A stretch of 44,114 nt of DNA from Alphaproteobacteria bacterium (GCA_002722515.1 PBMH01000050.1:1-44114); one strand, 5' to 3'; positions 1 to 8,673 are shown, counted from the first letter of the stretch. Numbers and translations are program-made. The notes: generated by a model from the sequence alone, not told the origin.

Positions 1-791
1 CCGACTTGCATGAAGACTTGCGGATCGCGTGACTGGCCTACGCCCGATGGCGTGCCGCTGGCGATCACGTCGCCGGGCTGCAGCTCGGAGATGTGCGAGA
101 CGTAGGAGATGGTCGTCGCCACGTCGAAGATCATGTCGCGGGTGTTGGCTGACTGGAGCGTTTCGCCATTGAGCACGGTTGAGATATCGAGCAGCTGAGG
201 GTTGGGGATCTCGTCTGCTGTCACCATCCAAGGGCCGAAGCCGCCGGTGCCCTCGAAGTTTTTGCCCGGGACGACCTGGGCCGTGTGATATTGCCAGTCC
301 CGTGCGCTGCCCTCATTGAAGCAGGAGTAGCCGGCGACGTGGGAGAGCGCATCTTCCTTGCTGATGTACCGTCCACCCTTTCCGATGATGACGGCGAGCT
401 CGCACTCATAGTCGAGCTTTTTGACCACCGGAGATTTCAGTAGCGGCTGTTTGTGTCCGACCAGTGTATCGGCATAGCGGCCGAAGATCATCGGATGCTC
501 CGTCTTGGAGCGGGGGAGGCCGGCGTCGATTGCCTCCTGCAGATGATCCATGTAGTTCACGCCGACACACCAGATATGAGTCGGGTCCGGGACCACTGGC
601 AAATAGGTGATTGCATCGAATGCATGATCGGCGGTCTCCCCCGCATACTTGGCCATCTCGGCGACGCGGGCCGCGGCGATTAGTTCGCGCAGGGACGTAA
701 CCCCGACGCGGCTGGTCAGATCGACGATTCCGTCTTCGGTGGCGAGGCCCACATGGGCGCCGGATCCGGCATCATAGGTGAGGAGTTTCAT
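1..791 (-). CDS. Fumarylacetoacetate hydrolase (FAH) family protein, 3' end cut by window
   Basis: The reading frame opens with MKLLTYDAGSGAHVG and stays open to the left edge, so about 263 residues are visible and the C-terminus is missing. The FAH fold carries C-C bond hydrolases, hydratases and decarboxylases acting on oxo-acids in aromatic and sugar-acid breakdown. The signature is present: WCVGVNY near residue 74, the E129-x-E131 metal pair (YECELAVI) and GYSCFNEGSARDWQ at 154-167. In most members that last motif reads ND-x-SARD; here the Asp is Glu160, which may change metal geometry. An AGGA precedes the ATG. It lies 52 bp downstream of the ThDP enzyme on the same strand, so co-transcription is likely. 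Family assignment is firm; the substrate cannot be read. Confidence 0.9.
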   Translation of the reverse strand, partial: MKLLTYDAGSGAHVGLATEDGIVDLTSRVGVTSLRELIAAARVAEMAKYAGETADHAFDAITYLPVVPDPTHIWCVGVNYMDHLQEAIDAGLPRSKTEHPMIFGRYADTLVGHKQPLLKSPVVKKLDYECELAVIIGKGGRYISKEDALSHVAGYSCFNEGSARDWQYHTAQVVPGKNFEGTGGFGPWMVTADEIPNPQLLDISTVLNGETLQSANTRDMIFDVATTISYVSHISELQPGDVIASGTPSGVGQSRDPQVFMQV

Positions 792-843
792 TGTTTTTTC
801 CTATCGTGAGGGTGGGTGCAGCCAACGAATTCAAGTGAAGTGA

Positions 844-2607
844 TCAAGCTATTCGGTCACCCTTCTTGATGGGAGCAGTCCGGTTGTCCACGCCGGGCAG
901 CATCTTACCCGCATCGCGCGTTACCACGATGTCGATAACGTTGGGTTTGTCGCGGTTGTCGAGCGCAGTTCGGAAGGCATCGGCGAGTTGGTCCGGATGT
1001 TCAACCCGGATGCCACGACAGCCGAGATTCTCGGCTAGGATGGCATAGTTGAGATCGGACAGGTCTGCGGACTGATACTGGCCGCCAAACATGGCGTGCT
1101 GCAGGGCCTTGATGTAGCCCGAGGCAGCATTATTAACGACCAGCACCGTGACCGGAACGCCGAGACGCGCGGCGGTCTCGAGATCACCTAGGGTCATGTT
1201 CAGTCCGCCATCTCCGGTGAGTGCAAAGACTGGTCGGTCGGGCGCGGCGAGCTGGGCGCCGATGCCGCCCGATACACCGTAGCCGATGGAGGCCATCCCC
1301 CGGTCGACTATGAATCCCCTGCCGGCACATTTTGTGTCGTAGAGCAAACCGGTCCAGTGCGCGGCGAAGCCGCCGTCTGCGACAAGGATCGCGTTTTCTG
1401 GAAGGATATTGTTCAGTTCATGTACCATGCGGGCCATGTTCACTGGCACCTCGTCGGAGGTGAGGCGTGGCTCGACGTCGGCGCGCCACTTTGCCTTCCC
1501 TGTGTAAATCTCGGCAAGATAGCCTGCGCGGGCAGCACTACGCGATTTGGCCCCGTCGTTGAGGGCGTCACGAAGTTCCGCAAGCCCCTCGCGCGCATCG
1601 CCGCACAAGGCTACGTCAGTCTGCGCCCAGCGGCCGATTTCCTCGGGCAGGATATCCAGGTGAATGATCGGGATTCCCGGGCGCGGAATCGTATACCGCT
1701 TGGTTGCAATCTCGCCAAGCTTACAGCCGACTACAAGGATTGCATCTGCCGTCTTGAGAATGTCATTAGCCGTGCGGTCGTAGCGCCCAAATAGGCCGAG
1801 AGAAAATTTGTGAGTGCATGCAATTGCACCCTTGCCCGACAGGGTATGCCCGACCGGGATGGACTGTTCCTCGGCGAATGCCGTCAGTTCCTGATGGGCG
1901 CCGGAGATGTGTACGCCACCGCCAGCGAGAATAACCGGGCGTTTCGCGCGGGCCAGCACAGCCGCGGCGCGCGCGATATCAGCGCGCGCGGGGCGGGTGC
2001 GTCGTGAGGGCGCGTGGGTCGTCGTCGGGTCAGCATAGAGCTCGCTGGCTGCAAACTCGAAGACGCCGTGACTGATGTCTTCCGGTACATCGAGCAAAAC
2101 CGGCCCGGGACGCCCGGCTGTGGCGACAGAATAGGCGCGGCGCACATGCTCGGGGATGCGTTCGCCAATCTCGACCCGGATCAATTCCTTGACTGCGGGA
2201 CGCAGCATTTCGACCTGGCGGGTCTCCTGAGTCATGTTCTTCCAGGCATGGGTGCGGTTGGCATCACCCGCGATGGCGATCATCGCGATGCCAGCGTTGA
2301 GGGATTCTGTCATTGATGTGAGCAGGTTGGTTGCACCGGGACCTAGGGTCGCGTCGCATACACCGGGGCGGCCGGTGACGCGGGCCCAGGCGTCAGCCAT
2401 GAAGGCACCGCTGCGCTCGTCATTGATCAATGTGTGGGCTAGGCCTAACTCACGAATGGCCGCGTAGAAGGGAAGCAATTGGAAGCCAGCCATGCCGAAC
2501 ATAGGTCCGACCTCGTGCAACTGCAGCATTTTTGCGAGTGCTTTGCCGCCGGACATCTCGACCGTAGCATTGTCGCCGGTGTCGGATTTATTCGCCTTTT
2601 GGTTCAT
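844..2607 (-). CDS. Thiamine-diphosphate enzyme, acetolactate synthase-like
   Basis: A 587-residue protein with the three-domain layout of the acetolactate synthase / pyruvate oxidase superfamily. The N-terminal PYR domain has the cofactor-activating glutamate (E64 in INDERSGAFMADAWAR). The central domain contains RPVILAGGGV. The C-terminal PP domain has GDG at 465-467 and NN at 492-493, the ThDP/Mg binding motif. Likely chemistry is decarboxylation of a 2-oxo acid with transfer of the carbanion to a second substrate. Anabolic IlvB normally sits beside ilvN; no regulatory subunit is present here, so a catabolic role is more likely. GGGGGAAG precedes the ATG. It is divergent from the flavin monooxygenase and upstream of the FAH gene. 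Confidence 0.88.
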   Translation of the reverse strand: MNQKANKSDTGDNATVEMSGGKALAKMLQLHEVGPMFGMAGFQLLPFYAAIRELGLAHTLINDERSGAFMADAWARVTGRPGVCDATLGPGATNLLTSMTESLNAGIAMIAIAGDANRTHAWKNMTQETRQVEMLRPAVKELIRVEIGERIPEHVRRAYSVATAGRPGPVLLDVPEDISHGVFEFAASELYADPTTTHAPSRRTRPARADIARAAAVLARAKRPVILAGGGVHISGAHQELTAFAEEQSIPVGHTLSGKGAIACTHKFSLGLFGRYDRTANDILKTADAILVVGCKLGEIATKRYTIPRPGIPIIHLDILPEEIGRWAQTDVALCGDAREGLAELRDALNDGAKSRSAARAGYLAEIYTGKAKWRADVEPRLTSDEVPVNMARMVHELNNILPENAILVADGGFAAHWTGLLYDTKCAGRGFIVDRGMASIGYGVSGGIGAQLAAPDRPVFALTGDGGLNMTLGDLETAARLGVPVTVLVVNNAASGYIKALQHAMFGGQYQSADLSDLNYAILAENLGCRGIRVEHPDQLADAFRTALDNRDKPNVIDIVVTRDAGKMLPGVDNRTAPIKKGDRIA

Positions 2608-2822
2608 TCTTCCCCCGAGCGCTTTCGGCGCAGATGCTGTGGCGGCGGACCAGTGGTCCTAAAGTTCAAAGCCAACCAACGTTGCGTTCAATGTTCTTCA
2701 TGCAGTGCGGTCAGTCAACGTCCTGCTCAATAAGTGAGACGGTATTGACCCGCCGCAATTTCGGCGCTCGCGGGTCGCCTAGATTTAACGCAATACAAAA
2801 ACCGAACGACAAGGCATATGAC
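2608..2822. promoter_or_regulatory. Divergent promoter region with a perfect 13-bp inverted repeat
   Basis: This 215-bp gap separates the ThDP enzyme from the monooxygenase. It contains GGACCA-G-TGGTCC at 2647-2659, a perfect inverted repeat of 6-bp arms about 40 bp from the ThDP gene start. Its size and symmetry suit a dimeric regulator such as a GntR-family protein, but no regulator gene is adjacent. No confident -35/-10 pair was found. Confidence 0.4.
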
Positions 2823-3911
2823 ATGGAACTCGGATTCTTCACGATGCCGCTGCATCCGGCGGGCCGGCCGCTGAACGAAACCCTGAATGAGGATCGGGAG
2901 GCGTTCATCCTAGCCGATAAGCTGGGCTTCTCCGAAGCATATATGGGTGAGCACGTCACCGACGCGTTCGAGCCGGTTCCGAACTCGATGATGTTTCTGT
3001 GCTGGGTCGCGCGCGAGATTAAAAACATGACGCTAGCGACGGGTACGGTGAATCTTGGACACCATCATCCCGCTGCTGTTGCCGCTGAGGCGGCCATGCT
3101 CGACCATATACTTGAGGGGCGTTTTATGCTCGGCGTTAGTCCCGGAAACCTGCCTTCGGATTCGGAGGTTTTTGGTACGCTAGATATCGACCGGAACGAG
3201 AAATTTATAGAATCCCTTAACCAGATCATCGAGATATGGACGACAGAACCACCATACGACATCAAGGGGAAGTACAATTCGATCTCGACGGTGAAACATC
3301 ATAACGAGTTGCTGGGCCAGGGTGTGATCCTGAAGCCCTACCAAAAGCCTACGCCGCCGATCTTTGGCACCGTGGTGGCTCCATTTTCGAAAGGCATAAT
3401 CGCTCTGGGCGAGCGTGACTGGATCCCGGTTTCTGCGAATTTCTTGCAACCTAAATGGGTGGCCACCCACTGGCCCAACTATGCAGAGGGCCACGCGAAC
3501 GCAGGCCGCAAGGCTGATCCTGCCTCCTGGCGGGTCGCGCGTTCGATCTTTGTCGCAGACGATGACAAGTTGGCAGAGGAATATGGTAAGGGCCCGCAAT
3601 CGCCCTACCGATTCTATTTTTATCAACTCGGCAGCAAGCTACGAAATGGCGGTAAGCTTGGGCTCTTTAAGCTCGAGCGCGATCAGCCGGACGAGGAGAT
3701 TACGGACGATTACATGGTTGATTCGCTGGTTATTTCTGGTTCAGTTAATAAGGTGGTTGACGAGGTCCTGGCCTTTCGTGAGGCGGTGGGAGACTTCGGT
3801 ACCCTGGTTTATGCTGGTCATGACTGGGTCGATCCTGCGCTAGGTAGGCGCTCCATGGAGTTAATGGCGACCGAAGTTATGCCGCGAGTGAATAAGGCTA
3901 TTGGTACCTAG
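2823..3911 (+). CDS. LLM-class flavin-dependent monooxygenase (luciferase-like)
   Basis: A 362-residue protein. The frame is open upstream, but family homology begins at MELGFFTMPLHPAGRP, and an AAGG precedes that ATG, so this start was chosen over an ATG 189 bp earlier. It has the bacterial-luciferase TIM-barrel pattern: N-terminal strand LGFFTMPLHP, the EAYMGEHVTD segment, TGTVNLGHHHPAAVAAEAAMLD and GRFMLGVSPGNLPSD near residues 102-116. These enzymes use FMNH2 and O2 to hydroxylate or Baeyer-Villiger-oxidise small organic substrates and need an outside flavin reductase. A flavin-reductase-type gene lies about 12 kb away, but no link is shown. It resembles the limonene-monooxygenase-like subgroup; the substrate is not known. 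Confidence 0.88.
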   Translation: MELGFFTMPLHPAGRPLNETLNEDREAFILADKLGFSEAYMGEHVTDAFEPVPNSMMFLCWVAREIKNMTLATGTVNLGHHHPAAVAAEAAMLDHILEGRFMLGVSPGNLPSDSEVFGTLDIDRNEKFIESLNQIIEIWTTEPPYDIKGKYNSISTVKHHNELLGQGVILKPYQKPTPPIFGTVVAPFSKGIIALGERDWIPVSANFLQPKWVATHWPNYAEGHANAGRKADPASWRVARSIFVADDDKLAEEYGKGPQSPYRFYFYQLGSKLRNGGKLGLFKLERDQPDEEITDDYMVDSLVISGSVNKVVDEVLAFREAVGDFGTLVYAGHDWVDPALGRRSMELMATEVMPRVNKAIGT

Positions 3912-4000
3912 GTCTCGGTTCTTTACCGCCCCTCCCGGGCGAGCGATACTCACGGCAACAGGCGTACTCGATTGCGCTGTGATGAGATTGAGGAGAAGTC

Positions 4001-5002
4001 ATGTCCAGCAATCTGGCGAATGAGCCTGCGCGCGTCGCCGAAATGTTTCGTAAGATGGTCCTCATCCGGTCCTTTGAAGAGGCGGCGGGCGAGGCGTTTC
4101 ACGCCGGCCATGTGCGTGGCTCGGTACATCAATATATCGGTCAGGAATCGATCGCCGTTGGCGTCTGCGCGAACCTGCGTGAAGATGATTATCTAACCAG
4201 TAACCATCGCGGGCATGGCCACTCCATAGCCAAAGGGGCCGACCCGCGCGCTATGATGTTAGAGCTCTTCGGGCGCGTGGGTGGCACCAGCGACGGCAAG
4301 GGAGGATCCATGCATATCGCAGATTTCTCGGTAGGCATGCTAGGGGCGAATGGCGTGATAGCGGATGGTTGCACTATGTCTGTCGGGGCGGCACAGGCGA
4401 TCCGCCTACTCGGTGATGACAAAATCGTCGTCAACTTTATCGGTGATGGGGGCATCAACCGAGGGCCGTTTATGGAGGCGCTGAACTGGGCCAAGGTCTA
4501 CGAATTGCCGGTACTCTTCATTTGTGAGAACAACCAGATCGCAGCAACGACGACTACGCATCTCGTCACGGCTGGCGAGGGGATCGCGGCGCGGGCTGAG
4601 AGTTTCGGTATGCCGGCGACAACCATTGACGGCAATGACCTGTTTGAGGTTGATCGCACGGTTGCCCGCGTGGTCGCAGAAATCAGAACTGGCGGCGGGC
4701 CGCAGTTGATCCAGGCAATGACCTATCGACTGCGTGGGCATTTTGCCCATGACGAAGCGGGATACCGCGATTTGGCCGAGGTAGAAGCTGCGCTGGGCCG
4801 CGAGCCGATAGCGCGTACTGAAGCCTGGTTGCTTGAGAACGGGATGACAGCGGACGAAATAACTACGCTGAAGGCGGAGGCTGATTCCGAGATAATCGGC
4901 TATGTCGAGGAAGCGATGAATGCACCTTGGCCGGATGGGAAGCTGGCCTTTTCCGATGTTCAGGATGTTGGGGCGCCTAGCTATCCGGGAGCCGACCAAT
5001 GA
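4001..5002 (+). CDS. 2-oxoacid/acetoin dehydrogenase E1 component, alpha subunit
   Basis: A 333-residue ThDP-dependent E1 alpha chain of the pyruvate/acetoin dehydrogenase type. The ThDP motif is GDG at 148-150 with ENN at 176-178; SNHRGHGHSIAKG (67-79) and the phosphorylation-loop-like YRLRGHFAHDEAGYRD are also typical. E1 decarboxylates the 2-oxo substrate, or cleaves acetoin, and passes the acyl unit to lipoyl-E2. GAGGAGAAG is well placed before the ATG. The stop overlaps the beta-subunit start by 4 bp (ATGA), indicating translational coupling. No E2 or E3 gene follows, so those subunits must come from elsewhere, or the E1 works with another acceptor. Pyruvate versus acetoin versus another 2-oxo acid cannot be decided from sequence alone. 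Confidence 0.9.
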   Translation: MSSNLANEPARVAEMFRKMVLIRSFEEAAGEAFHAGHVRGSVHQYIGQESIAVGVCANLREDDYLTSNHRGHGHSIAKGADPRAMMLELFGRVGGTSDGKGGSMHIADFSVGMLGANGVIADGCTMSVGAAQAIRLLGDDKIVVNFIGDGGINRGPFMEALNWAKVYELPVLFICENNQIAATTTTHLVTAGEGIAARAESFGMPATTIDGNDLFEVDRTVARVVAEIRTGGGPQLIQAMTYRLRGHFAHDEAGYRDLAEVEAALGREPIARTEAWLLENGMTADEITTLKAEADSEIIGYVEEAMNAPWPDGKLAFSDVQDVGAPSYPGADQ

Positions 5003-5964
5003 CCGCGATGACATATGCGGAGGCCGCCCGACTCGCCCTACAGGAGGAAATGGCGCGTGATCCGAAGGTCTGGGCGCTTGGTGAAGATCTTGGCTATGAG
5101 GGAGGCATGGCGGGCCAATATGATGGCCTGCAGGCGGAGTTTGGGTCGGATCGGATCGTCGATACACCAATCTCTGAATCCACCATCATGGGCGCGGCCG
5201 TCGGTGCGGCTTTGGCCGGTACCCGACCGGTTGCCGAGATGCGGTTCTCCGATTTTGCGATGTGTGCGGTCTCTGAATTAGTCAATCAGGCAGCCAAAGC
5301 CCGCTATATGTTCGGTGGTCAGGCGCGGGTGCCTTTGGTGGCGCGGATGCCCATTGGCATCCGTGGAGGTATTGCCGCTCAGCATTCCCAGTCGCCCGAG
5401 GCTTGGTATGTCCACACACCGGGTCTGGTGGTGGTAACCCCGTCGACGGCCGCAGACAACCGCGGGTTATTGAAGTCGGCCATCCGTTGTGATGACCCTG
5501 TAGTCTATATGGAGCATAAGGGTTTGTGGGGCGTTGTGGGCGAGGTTGACGAAGACGATGAGGAGCCGGTTCCTCTTGGCGTTGCCGCGAAGGTGTGCTC
5601 CGGCGACGACATCACGATCGTGAGCTGGGCTGCTCAGATTGGTGTTGCAGCGTTGGCAGCTGATGCGCTTGTCGAAGACGGTATTTCGGCGGAGGTGATC
5701 GACCTGCGGACGCTCTATCCTTGGGACCGCGATGCAGTCATGAATTCCGCTGCTCGGACTGGTCGGCTGCTGGTGGTGCACGAAGCGGTACGGATCGGCG
5801 GTTTTGGTGGCGAGATAGCTTCGGATGTCGCCGAAACCCTTGGAATTCCAGTCGCGCGCTTGGGGGGTGAGCGGATACCGATTCCATTCTCGGTGCCTCT
5901 TGAAGATGCCTACAAGATCAAGGTTGATCGGATTGTCGCCCGAGTGCGTGAGTTGGTCGCCTAG
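4999..5964 (+). CDS. 2-oxoacid/acetoin dehydrogenase E1 component, beta subunit
   Basis: A 321-residue transketolase-like beta chain completing the alpha2beta2 E1 heterotetramer. Diagnostic segments are GEDLGYEGG (28-36), DTPISESTIMGAAVGAAL (55-72), RMPIGIRGGIAAQHSQSPEAW (115-135) and the C-terminal transketolase domain from GDDITIVSWAAQ to RLLVVHEAVRIGGFGGEI. The start overlaps the alpha-subunit stop (ATGA). The stop TAG shares bases with the convergent stop of the next minus-strand gene (CTAG), leaving no terminator space between them. The missing E2/E3 partner genes are the main oddity of this pair. Confidence 0.9.
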   Translation: MTAMTYAEAARLALQEEMARDPKVWALGEDLGYEGGMAGQYDGLQAEFGSDRIVDTPISESTIMGAAVGAALAGTRPVAEMRFSDFAMCAVSELVNQAAKARYMFGGQARVPLVARMPIGIRGGIAAQHSQSPEAWYVHTPGLVVVTPSTAADNRGLLKSAIRCDDPVVYMEHKGLWGVVGEVDEDDEEPVPLGVAAKVCSGDDITIVSWAAQIGVAALAADALVEDGISAEVIDLRTLYPWDRDAVMNSAARTGRLLVVHEAVRIGGFGGEIASDVAETLGIPVARLGGERIPIPFSVPLEDAYKIKVDRIVARVRELVA

Positions 5965-6764
5965 ATAGTCGTGATAGTCGAAAGGGCCTCGACGAAGGCT
6001 CGACAGGTCATTCCTGGCGCGGCGCCTGCGGCGCGTGCGGTGTTGTTTACATGGGAAATTATTCCGTCCTCATAGCTCGACCGGGCCTCCCCGATCCGTG
6101 CGCTTTCAGCTGAGACTGTGGCGCCCGCGATCCCGCGTGTGTCGAGGTTCGGTAGCCGGGTAGGGAAATCTGATCCCGCGTCGTTAAAGACTGCGCCCAG
6201 AACATCGGGGCGGTTTCCCCAGCTCGGCGATTCCCGGAGGAGTTCTCCATGCGATGCGGTGATTACTATCAACCCGGCATCCGACGGGCCGACGAGGGAA
6301 ACGGAATCGCAGCCGATGACCGAGGGTAGACCAGGTGTGTCTCGGATTAGGAAGCGCGCTTCCTCTTGGGCCGGTGGGGAACCGGATTGCCCGGGCGCCA
6401 ACAGCATCGCGTGCGCACATTCCATCGTCGATTGGCCTGGAGCGCAGCCTACTGCTCGCGCTGTCGCGTTGACGTGGCTGATTAACCCAGTCGTCGCCAT
6501 GGATCTTCCGTCACCAATTCTAGCACTTTTTTGGTTAACCATGGCTCCGGCGACGGTGAAGTTGTCTAGGTAGGGCAGGGAGTTAATACCGGCCGCATCT
6601 CGGCCGATGCCTGCATCATGCAGGATTATGCCTCGTAGCCCCGCCCTTGCACCTAGGTATCCGGCGTAGATTGCGCCATGTGATGCGGCGACTGCGACCC
6701 TACCGTATGAATCAGCATTGAACTTGGTAGCAGAATCAAGGATGAGGATTTTGGAGTCGTTCAT
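5961..6764 (-). CDS. Unrecognised protein made of two copies of a ~110-residue module
   Basis: I do not recognise this 267-residue protein. It is an internal duplication: residues about 10-111 and 153-252 share a ladder of motifs in the same order. These are ASHG (27-30 and 170-173), HDAG/NDAG (49-52 and 194-197), LPxLD, (V/I)AGAxV, SARIG (80-84 and 221-225) and ISHVNxTARAxGxAPG (95-110 and 236-251). The invariant His, Asp, Ser and Arg residues suggest two equivalent active or ligand sites. There is no signal peptide or membrane segment. It lies 18 bp downstream of a 54-residue gene and behind the mcd/mct-like pair. It is not a ring-opening amidohydrolase, whose three-repeat Ser-Lys motifs are absent. 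The coding call is strong because the repeat is conserved at protein level; function is unknown. Confidence 0.8.
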   Translation of the reverse strand: MNDSKILILDSATKFNADSYGRVAVAASHGAIYAGYLGARAGLRGIILHDAGIGRDAAGINSLPYLDNFTVAGAMVNQKSARIGDGRSMATTGLISHVNATARAVGCAPGQSTMECAHAMLLAPGQSGSPPAQEEARFLIRDTPGLPSVIGCDSVSLVGPSDAGLIVITASHGELLRESPSWGNRPDVLGAVFNDAGSDFPTRLPNLDTRGIAGATVSAESARIGEARSSYEDGIISHVNNTARAAGAAPGMTCRAFVEALSTITTI

Positions 6765-6782
6765 TCTGCTTTGCTCGGCATC

Positions 6783-6947
6783 CTACGCCTTCCGGCTGGT
6801 CTCCGGCTTGGTATAGTTCCACCGGCGGTGATACATTTTCGCCAGTTCTCGATACATCTCCACCTGTTCGGGGGACAGTGATCGATCTCTTTTCGGCGGC
6901 TTTGAGGGCTGCGCCTGAGAAGTTTTCGCTTTCCGTTTGTATGCCAT
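6783..6947 (-). CDS. Small basic protein, 54 residues, function unknown
   Basis: A 54-residue frame from ATG (MAYKRKAKTSQAQ). The N-terminal half is rich in Lys, Ser, Pro and Gln and looks disordered; the C-terminal half (SPEQVEMYRELAKMYHRRW) would form an amphipathic helix. A longer in-frame start 34 codons upstream would run back into the mcd-like gene and is less likely. An AGAGG lies somewhat far (about 13 bp) from the ATG. It sits 18 bp upstream of the duplicated 267-residue protein, so the two probably share a transcript. Whether it is translated is uncertain; the position and the helix-like tail favour a real small gene. Confidence 0.5.
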   Translation of the reverse strand: MAYKRKAKTSQAQPSKPPKRDRSLSPEQVEMYRELAKMYHRRWNYTKPETSRKA

Positions 6948-7005
6948 GATTTCTGAATAACCTCTGTTCATAGTACCAAGAAAAGCTGCGGTAGTATTAT
7001 ACTTG

Positions 7006-8673
7006 TTATGCTGGACGGTTGGGGCGCGATAACAGGCCGCGCGCAACAATACCGGCTTGTATTTCGACTGCGCCCTCGAAGATATTTAAAATCCTGGCAT
7101 CACATAGAACGCGGCTGATTTCGTACTCTTCGGCATAGCCATTGCCACCGTGTATTTGCAGTCCGTTATCCGCATTTGACCAGGCGACGCGTGCCCCGAG
7201 CAATTTGGCCATGCCGGCCTCAATGTCACACCGTTGTCCAGAGTCTTTCTGCCGAGCTGCGAAATACGTCAGTTGTCGGGCTAGCATTGTTTCGGTCGCC
7301 ATCCAGCCCAGTTTGCCGCCGATCCGGGCGAACTCGAGGATCGGTTTCCGGAACTGTTCGCGGTCGCCAGCATAGCCGAATCCGAGTTCAAGGGCGTTCT
7401 GGGCGACGCCTACAGCACGCGCGGCTGTCTGGACGCGCGCAGTCTCGAACGAAGTCATGAGCTGCTTGAACCCTTCGCCCTCTCGTCCACCCAGCAGGCC
7501 GTCGGACGCGATCTTGAATCCGTCGAAGCCGAGCTCATATTCTTTCATCCCGCGATAACCAAGTACCCGAATCTCCGATCCGGTCATGCCGTCGGCGGGG
7601 AAGGGGAGGTCGTCGGTACCCCGGGGCTTATCAGCTAGGAACATGCTGAGCCCGCGATATCCGTTCTCGTTGGGATCGGTCCGCGCCATTAGGGTCATCA
7701 TGTCAGTGCGCGCTGCATGGGTGATCCAGGTTTTATTGCCGTTCACCCGGTAAAAGTTGCCGTCGCGGGTTGCACGGGTGCGGATGCTGGCTAGGTCCGA
7801 GCCATAGTTGGGTTCGGTGAAAACTGCTGTTGGCAACAGCGTGCCCGATGCAATGGGGGCCAGATATTTTTCTTTCTGTTCCGGCGTTCCGTTGAGCCGA
7901 ATTAACTCGGCAGCAATCTCCGAGCGAGTGCCCAGAGAGCCGACCCCGATGTAGCCTCGCGAGAGCTCCTCGGTGACTACGCACATAGATACCTTTCCCA
8001 TGCCTAGGCCGCCGTGCGCCTCTGGGATAGTTAACCCAAAGACACCGAGTTCTCCCATCTGTTTGATTACATCCATGGAGATCAACTCGTCGCGCACGTG
8101 CCAGCTATGGGCGTGTTGGCTGACCCGCTCATTGGAGAAACGCCGGAATTGTTCGGCAATCATGGTATTGGTTTCGTCTAGCCCGCGGGCGCCGAAGTCG
8201 CTATCCCGTATGCGTAGGCATTCCGTGATCGCCTGGCGGACGGTGATCGAGTTGCCATTTCCCATTAGCTGCCGCGTGGCCGCACTGGCGAAGTAGATAG
8301 CTTCGTCTAGGCCTAGATCGCCCGGGCGGACAATCTCGTCTTGGCTCATCGCGATACCATGCTTCAATTGGTTCAAATACCCACCAAAGCCAGCCGATAG
8401 GATAAGTCGTTCAAGATCGAGCAGCAGGCCGTCCGTGTCTAGCCGTTCGGCCCACCCCAGCAGTTGCTCCAGCGCCGCAGCGTAGGTTGCTATCCAAGCG
8501 TAGCCGTGGACGGCATATTGATGGTTCTCAAGCAAGGATGGGTCAACCGGCCCACCCGGTGCGGTAAGCCCGGCGGCCGCCCGGTGGGCTGCGTCGCGAA
8601 ACACGCTCACGTCGGTGAGGGCCTCGCGGCACAAAGCTAACAGGTTTTCGCTTGTCTCAGAAAGTACGTTCAT
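7006..8673 (-). CDS. mcd: Acyl-CoA dehydrogenase, (2S)-methylsuccinyl-CoA dehydrogenase-like
   Basis: A 555-residue flavoprotein: a normal acyl-CoA dehydrogenase domain (about residues 170-555) behind an N-terminal extension of about 170 residues. That extension (ENHQYAVHGYAWIATYAAAL, then LNQLKHGIAMSQDEIVRPGDLG) is the hallmark of methylsuccinyl-CoA dehydrogenase of the ethylmalonyl-CoA pathway, which oxidises methylsuccinyl-CoA to mesaconyl-C1-CoA with electrons passed to ETF. Typical ACAD segments follow: TAVFTEPNYGSDLASI, the RVQTAARAVGVAQ helix and QIHGGNGYAEEYEISR, ending NIFEGAVEIQAGIVARGLL. The start overlaps the CoA-transferase stop by ATGA, so the two are co-translated. Other ethylmalonyl-CoA pathway genes are not in the window. 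The subfamily call is by recall of family features and needs a tree. Confidence 0.8.
   Translation of the reverse strand: MNVLSETSENLLALCREALTDVSVFRDAAHRAAAGLTAPGGPVDPSLLENHQYAVHGYAWIATYAAALEQLLGWAERLDTDGLLLDLERLILSAGFGGYLNQLKHGIAMSQDEIVRPGDLGLDEAIYFASAATRQLMGNGNSITVRQAITECLRIRDSDFGARGLDETNTMIAEQFRRFSNERVSQHAHSWHVRDELISMDVIKQMGELGVFGLTIPEAHGGLGMGKVSMCVVTEELSRGYIGVGSLGTRSEIAAELIRLNGTPEQKEKYLAPIASGTLLPTAVFTEPNYGSDLASIRTRATRDGNFYRVNGNKTWITHAARTDMMTLMARTDPNENGYRGLSMFLADKPRGTDDLPFPADGMTGSEIRVLGYRGMKEYELGFDGFKIASDGLLGGREGEGFKQLMTSFETARVQTAARAVGVAQNALELGFGYAGDREQFRKPILEFARIGGKLGWMATETMLARQLTYFAARQKDSGQRCDIEAGMAKLLGARVAWSNADNGLQIHGGNGYAEEYEISRVLCDARILNIFEGAVEIQAGIVARGLLSRPNRPA

Noticed and set aside
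2634-2822. A 63-residue N-terminal extension of the luciferase-like monooxygenase.
   Set aside because: The extension has no family homology or ribosome-binding site and would cover the perfect inverted repeat in the control region.
6118-6573. A 151-codon plus-strand frame opposite the two-module protein.
   Set aside because: The minus-strand frame shows a protein-level internal repeat, which would not be kept if the opposite strand were the coding one.
5961-6764. Ring-opening amidohydrolase (barbiturase/cyanuric acid hydrolase) as an identity for the repeated protein.
   Set aside because: Those enzymes are about 360 residues with three repeats and Ser-Lys dyads in SGG-type motifs; this has two repeats and different invariant residues.
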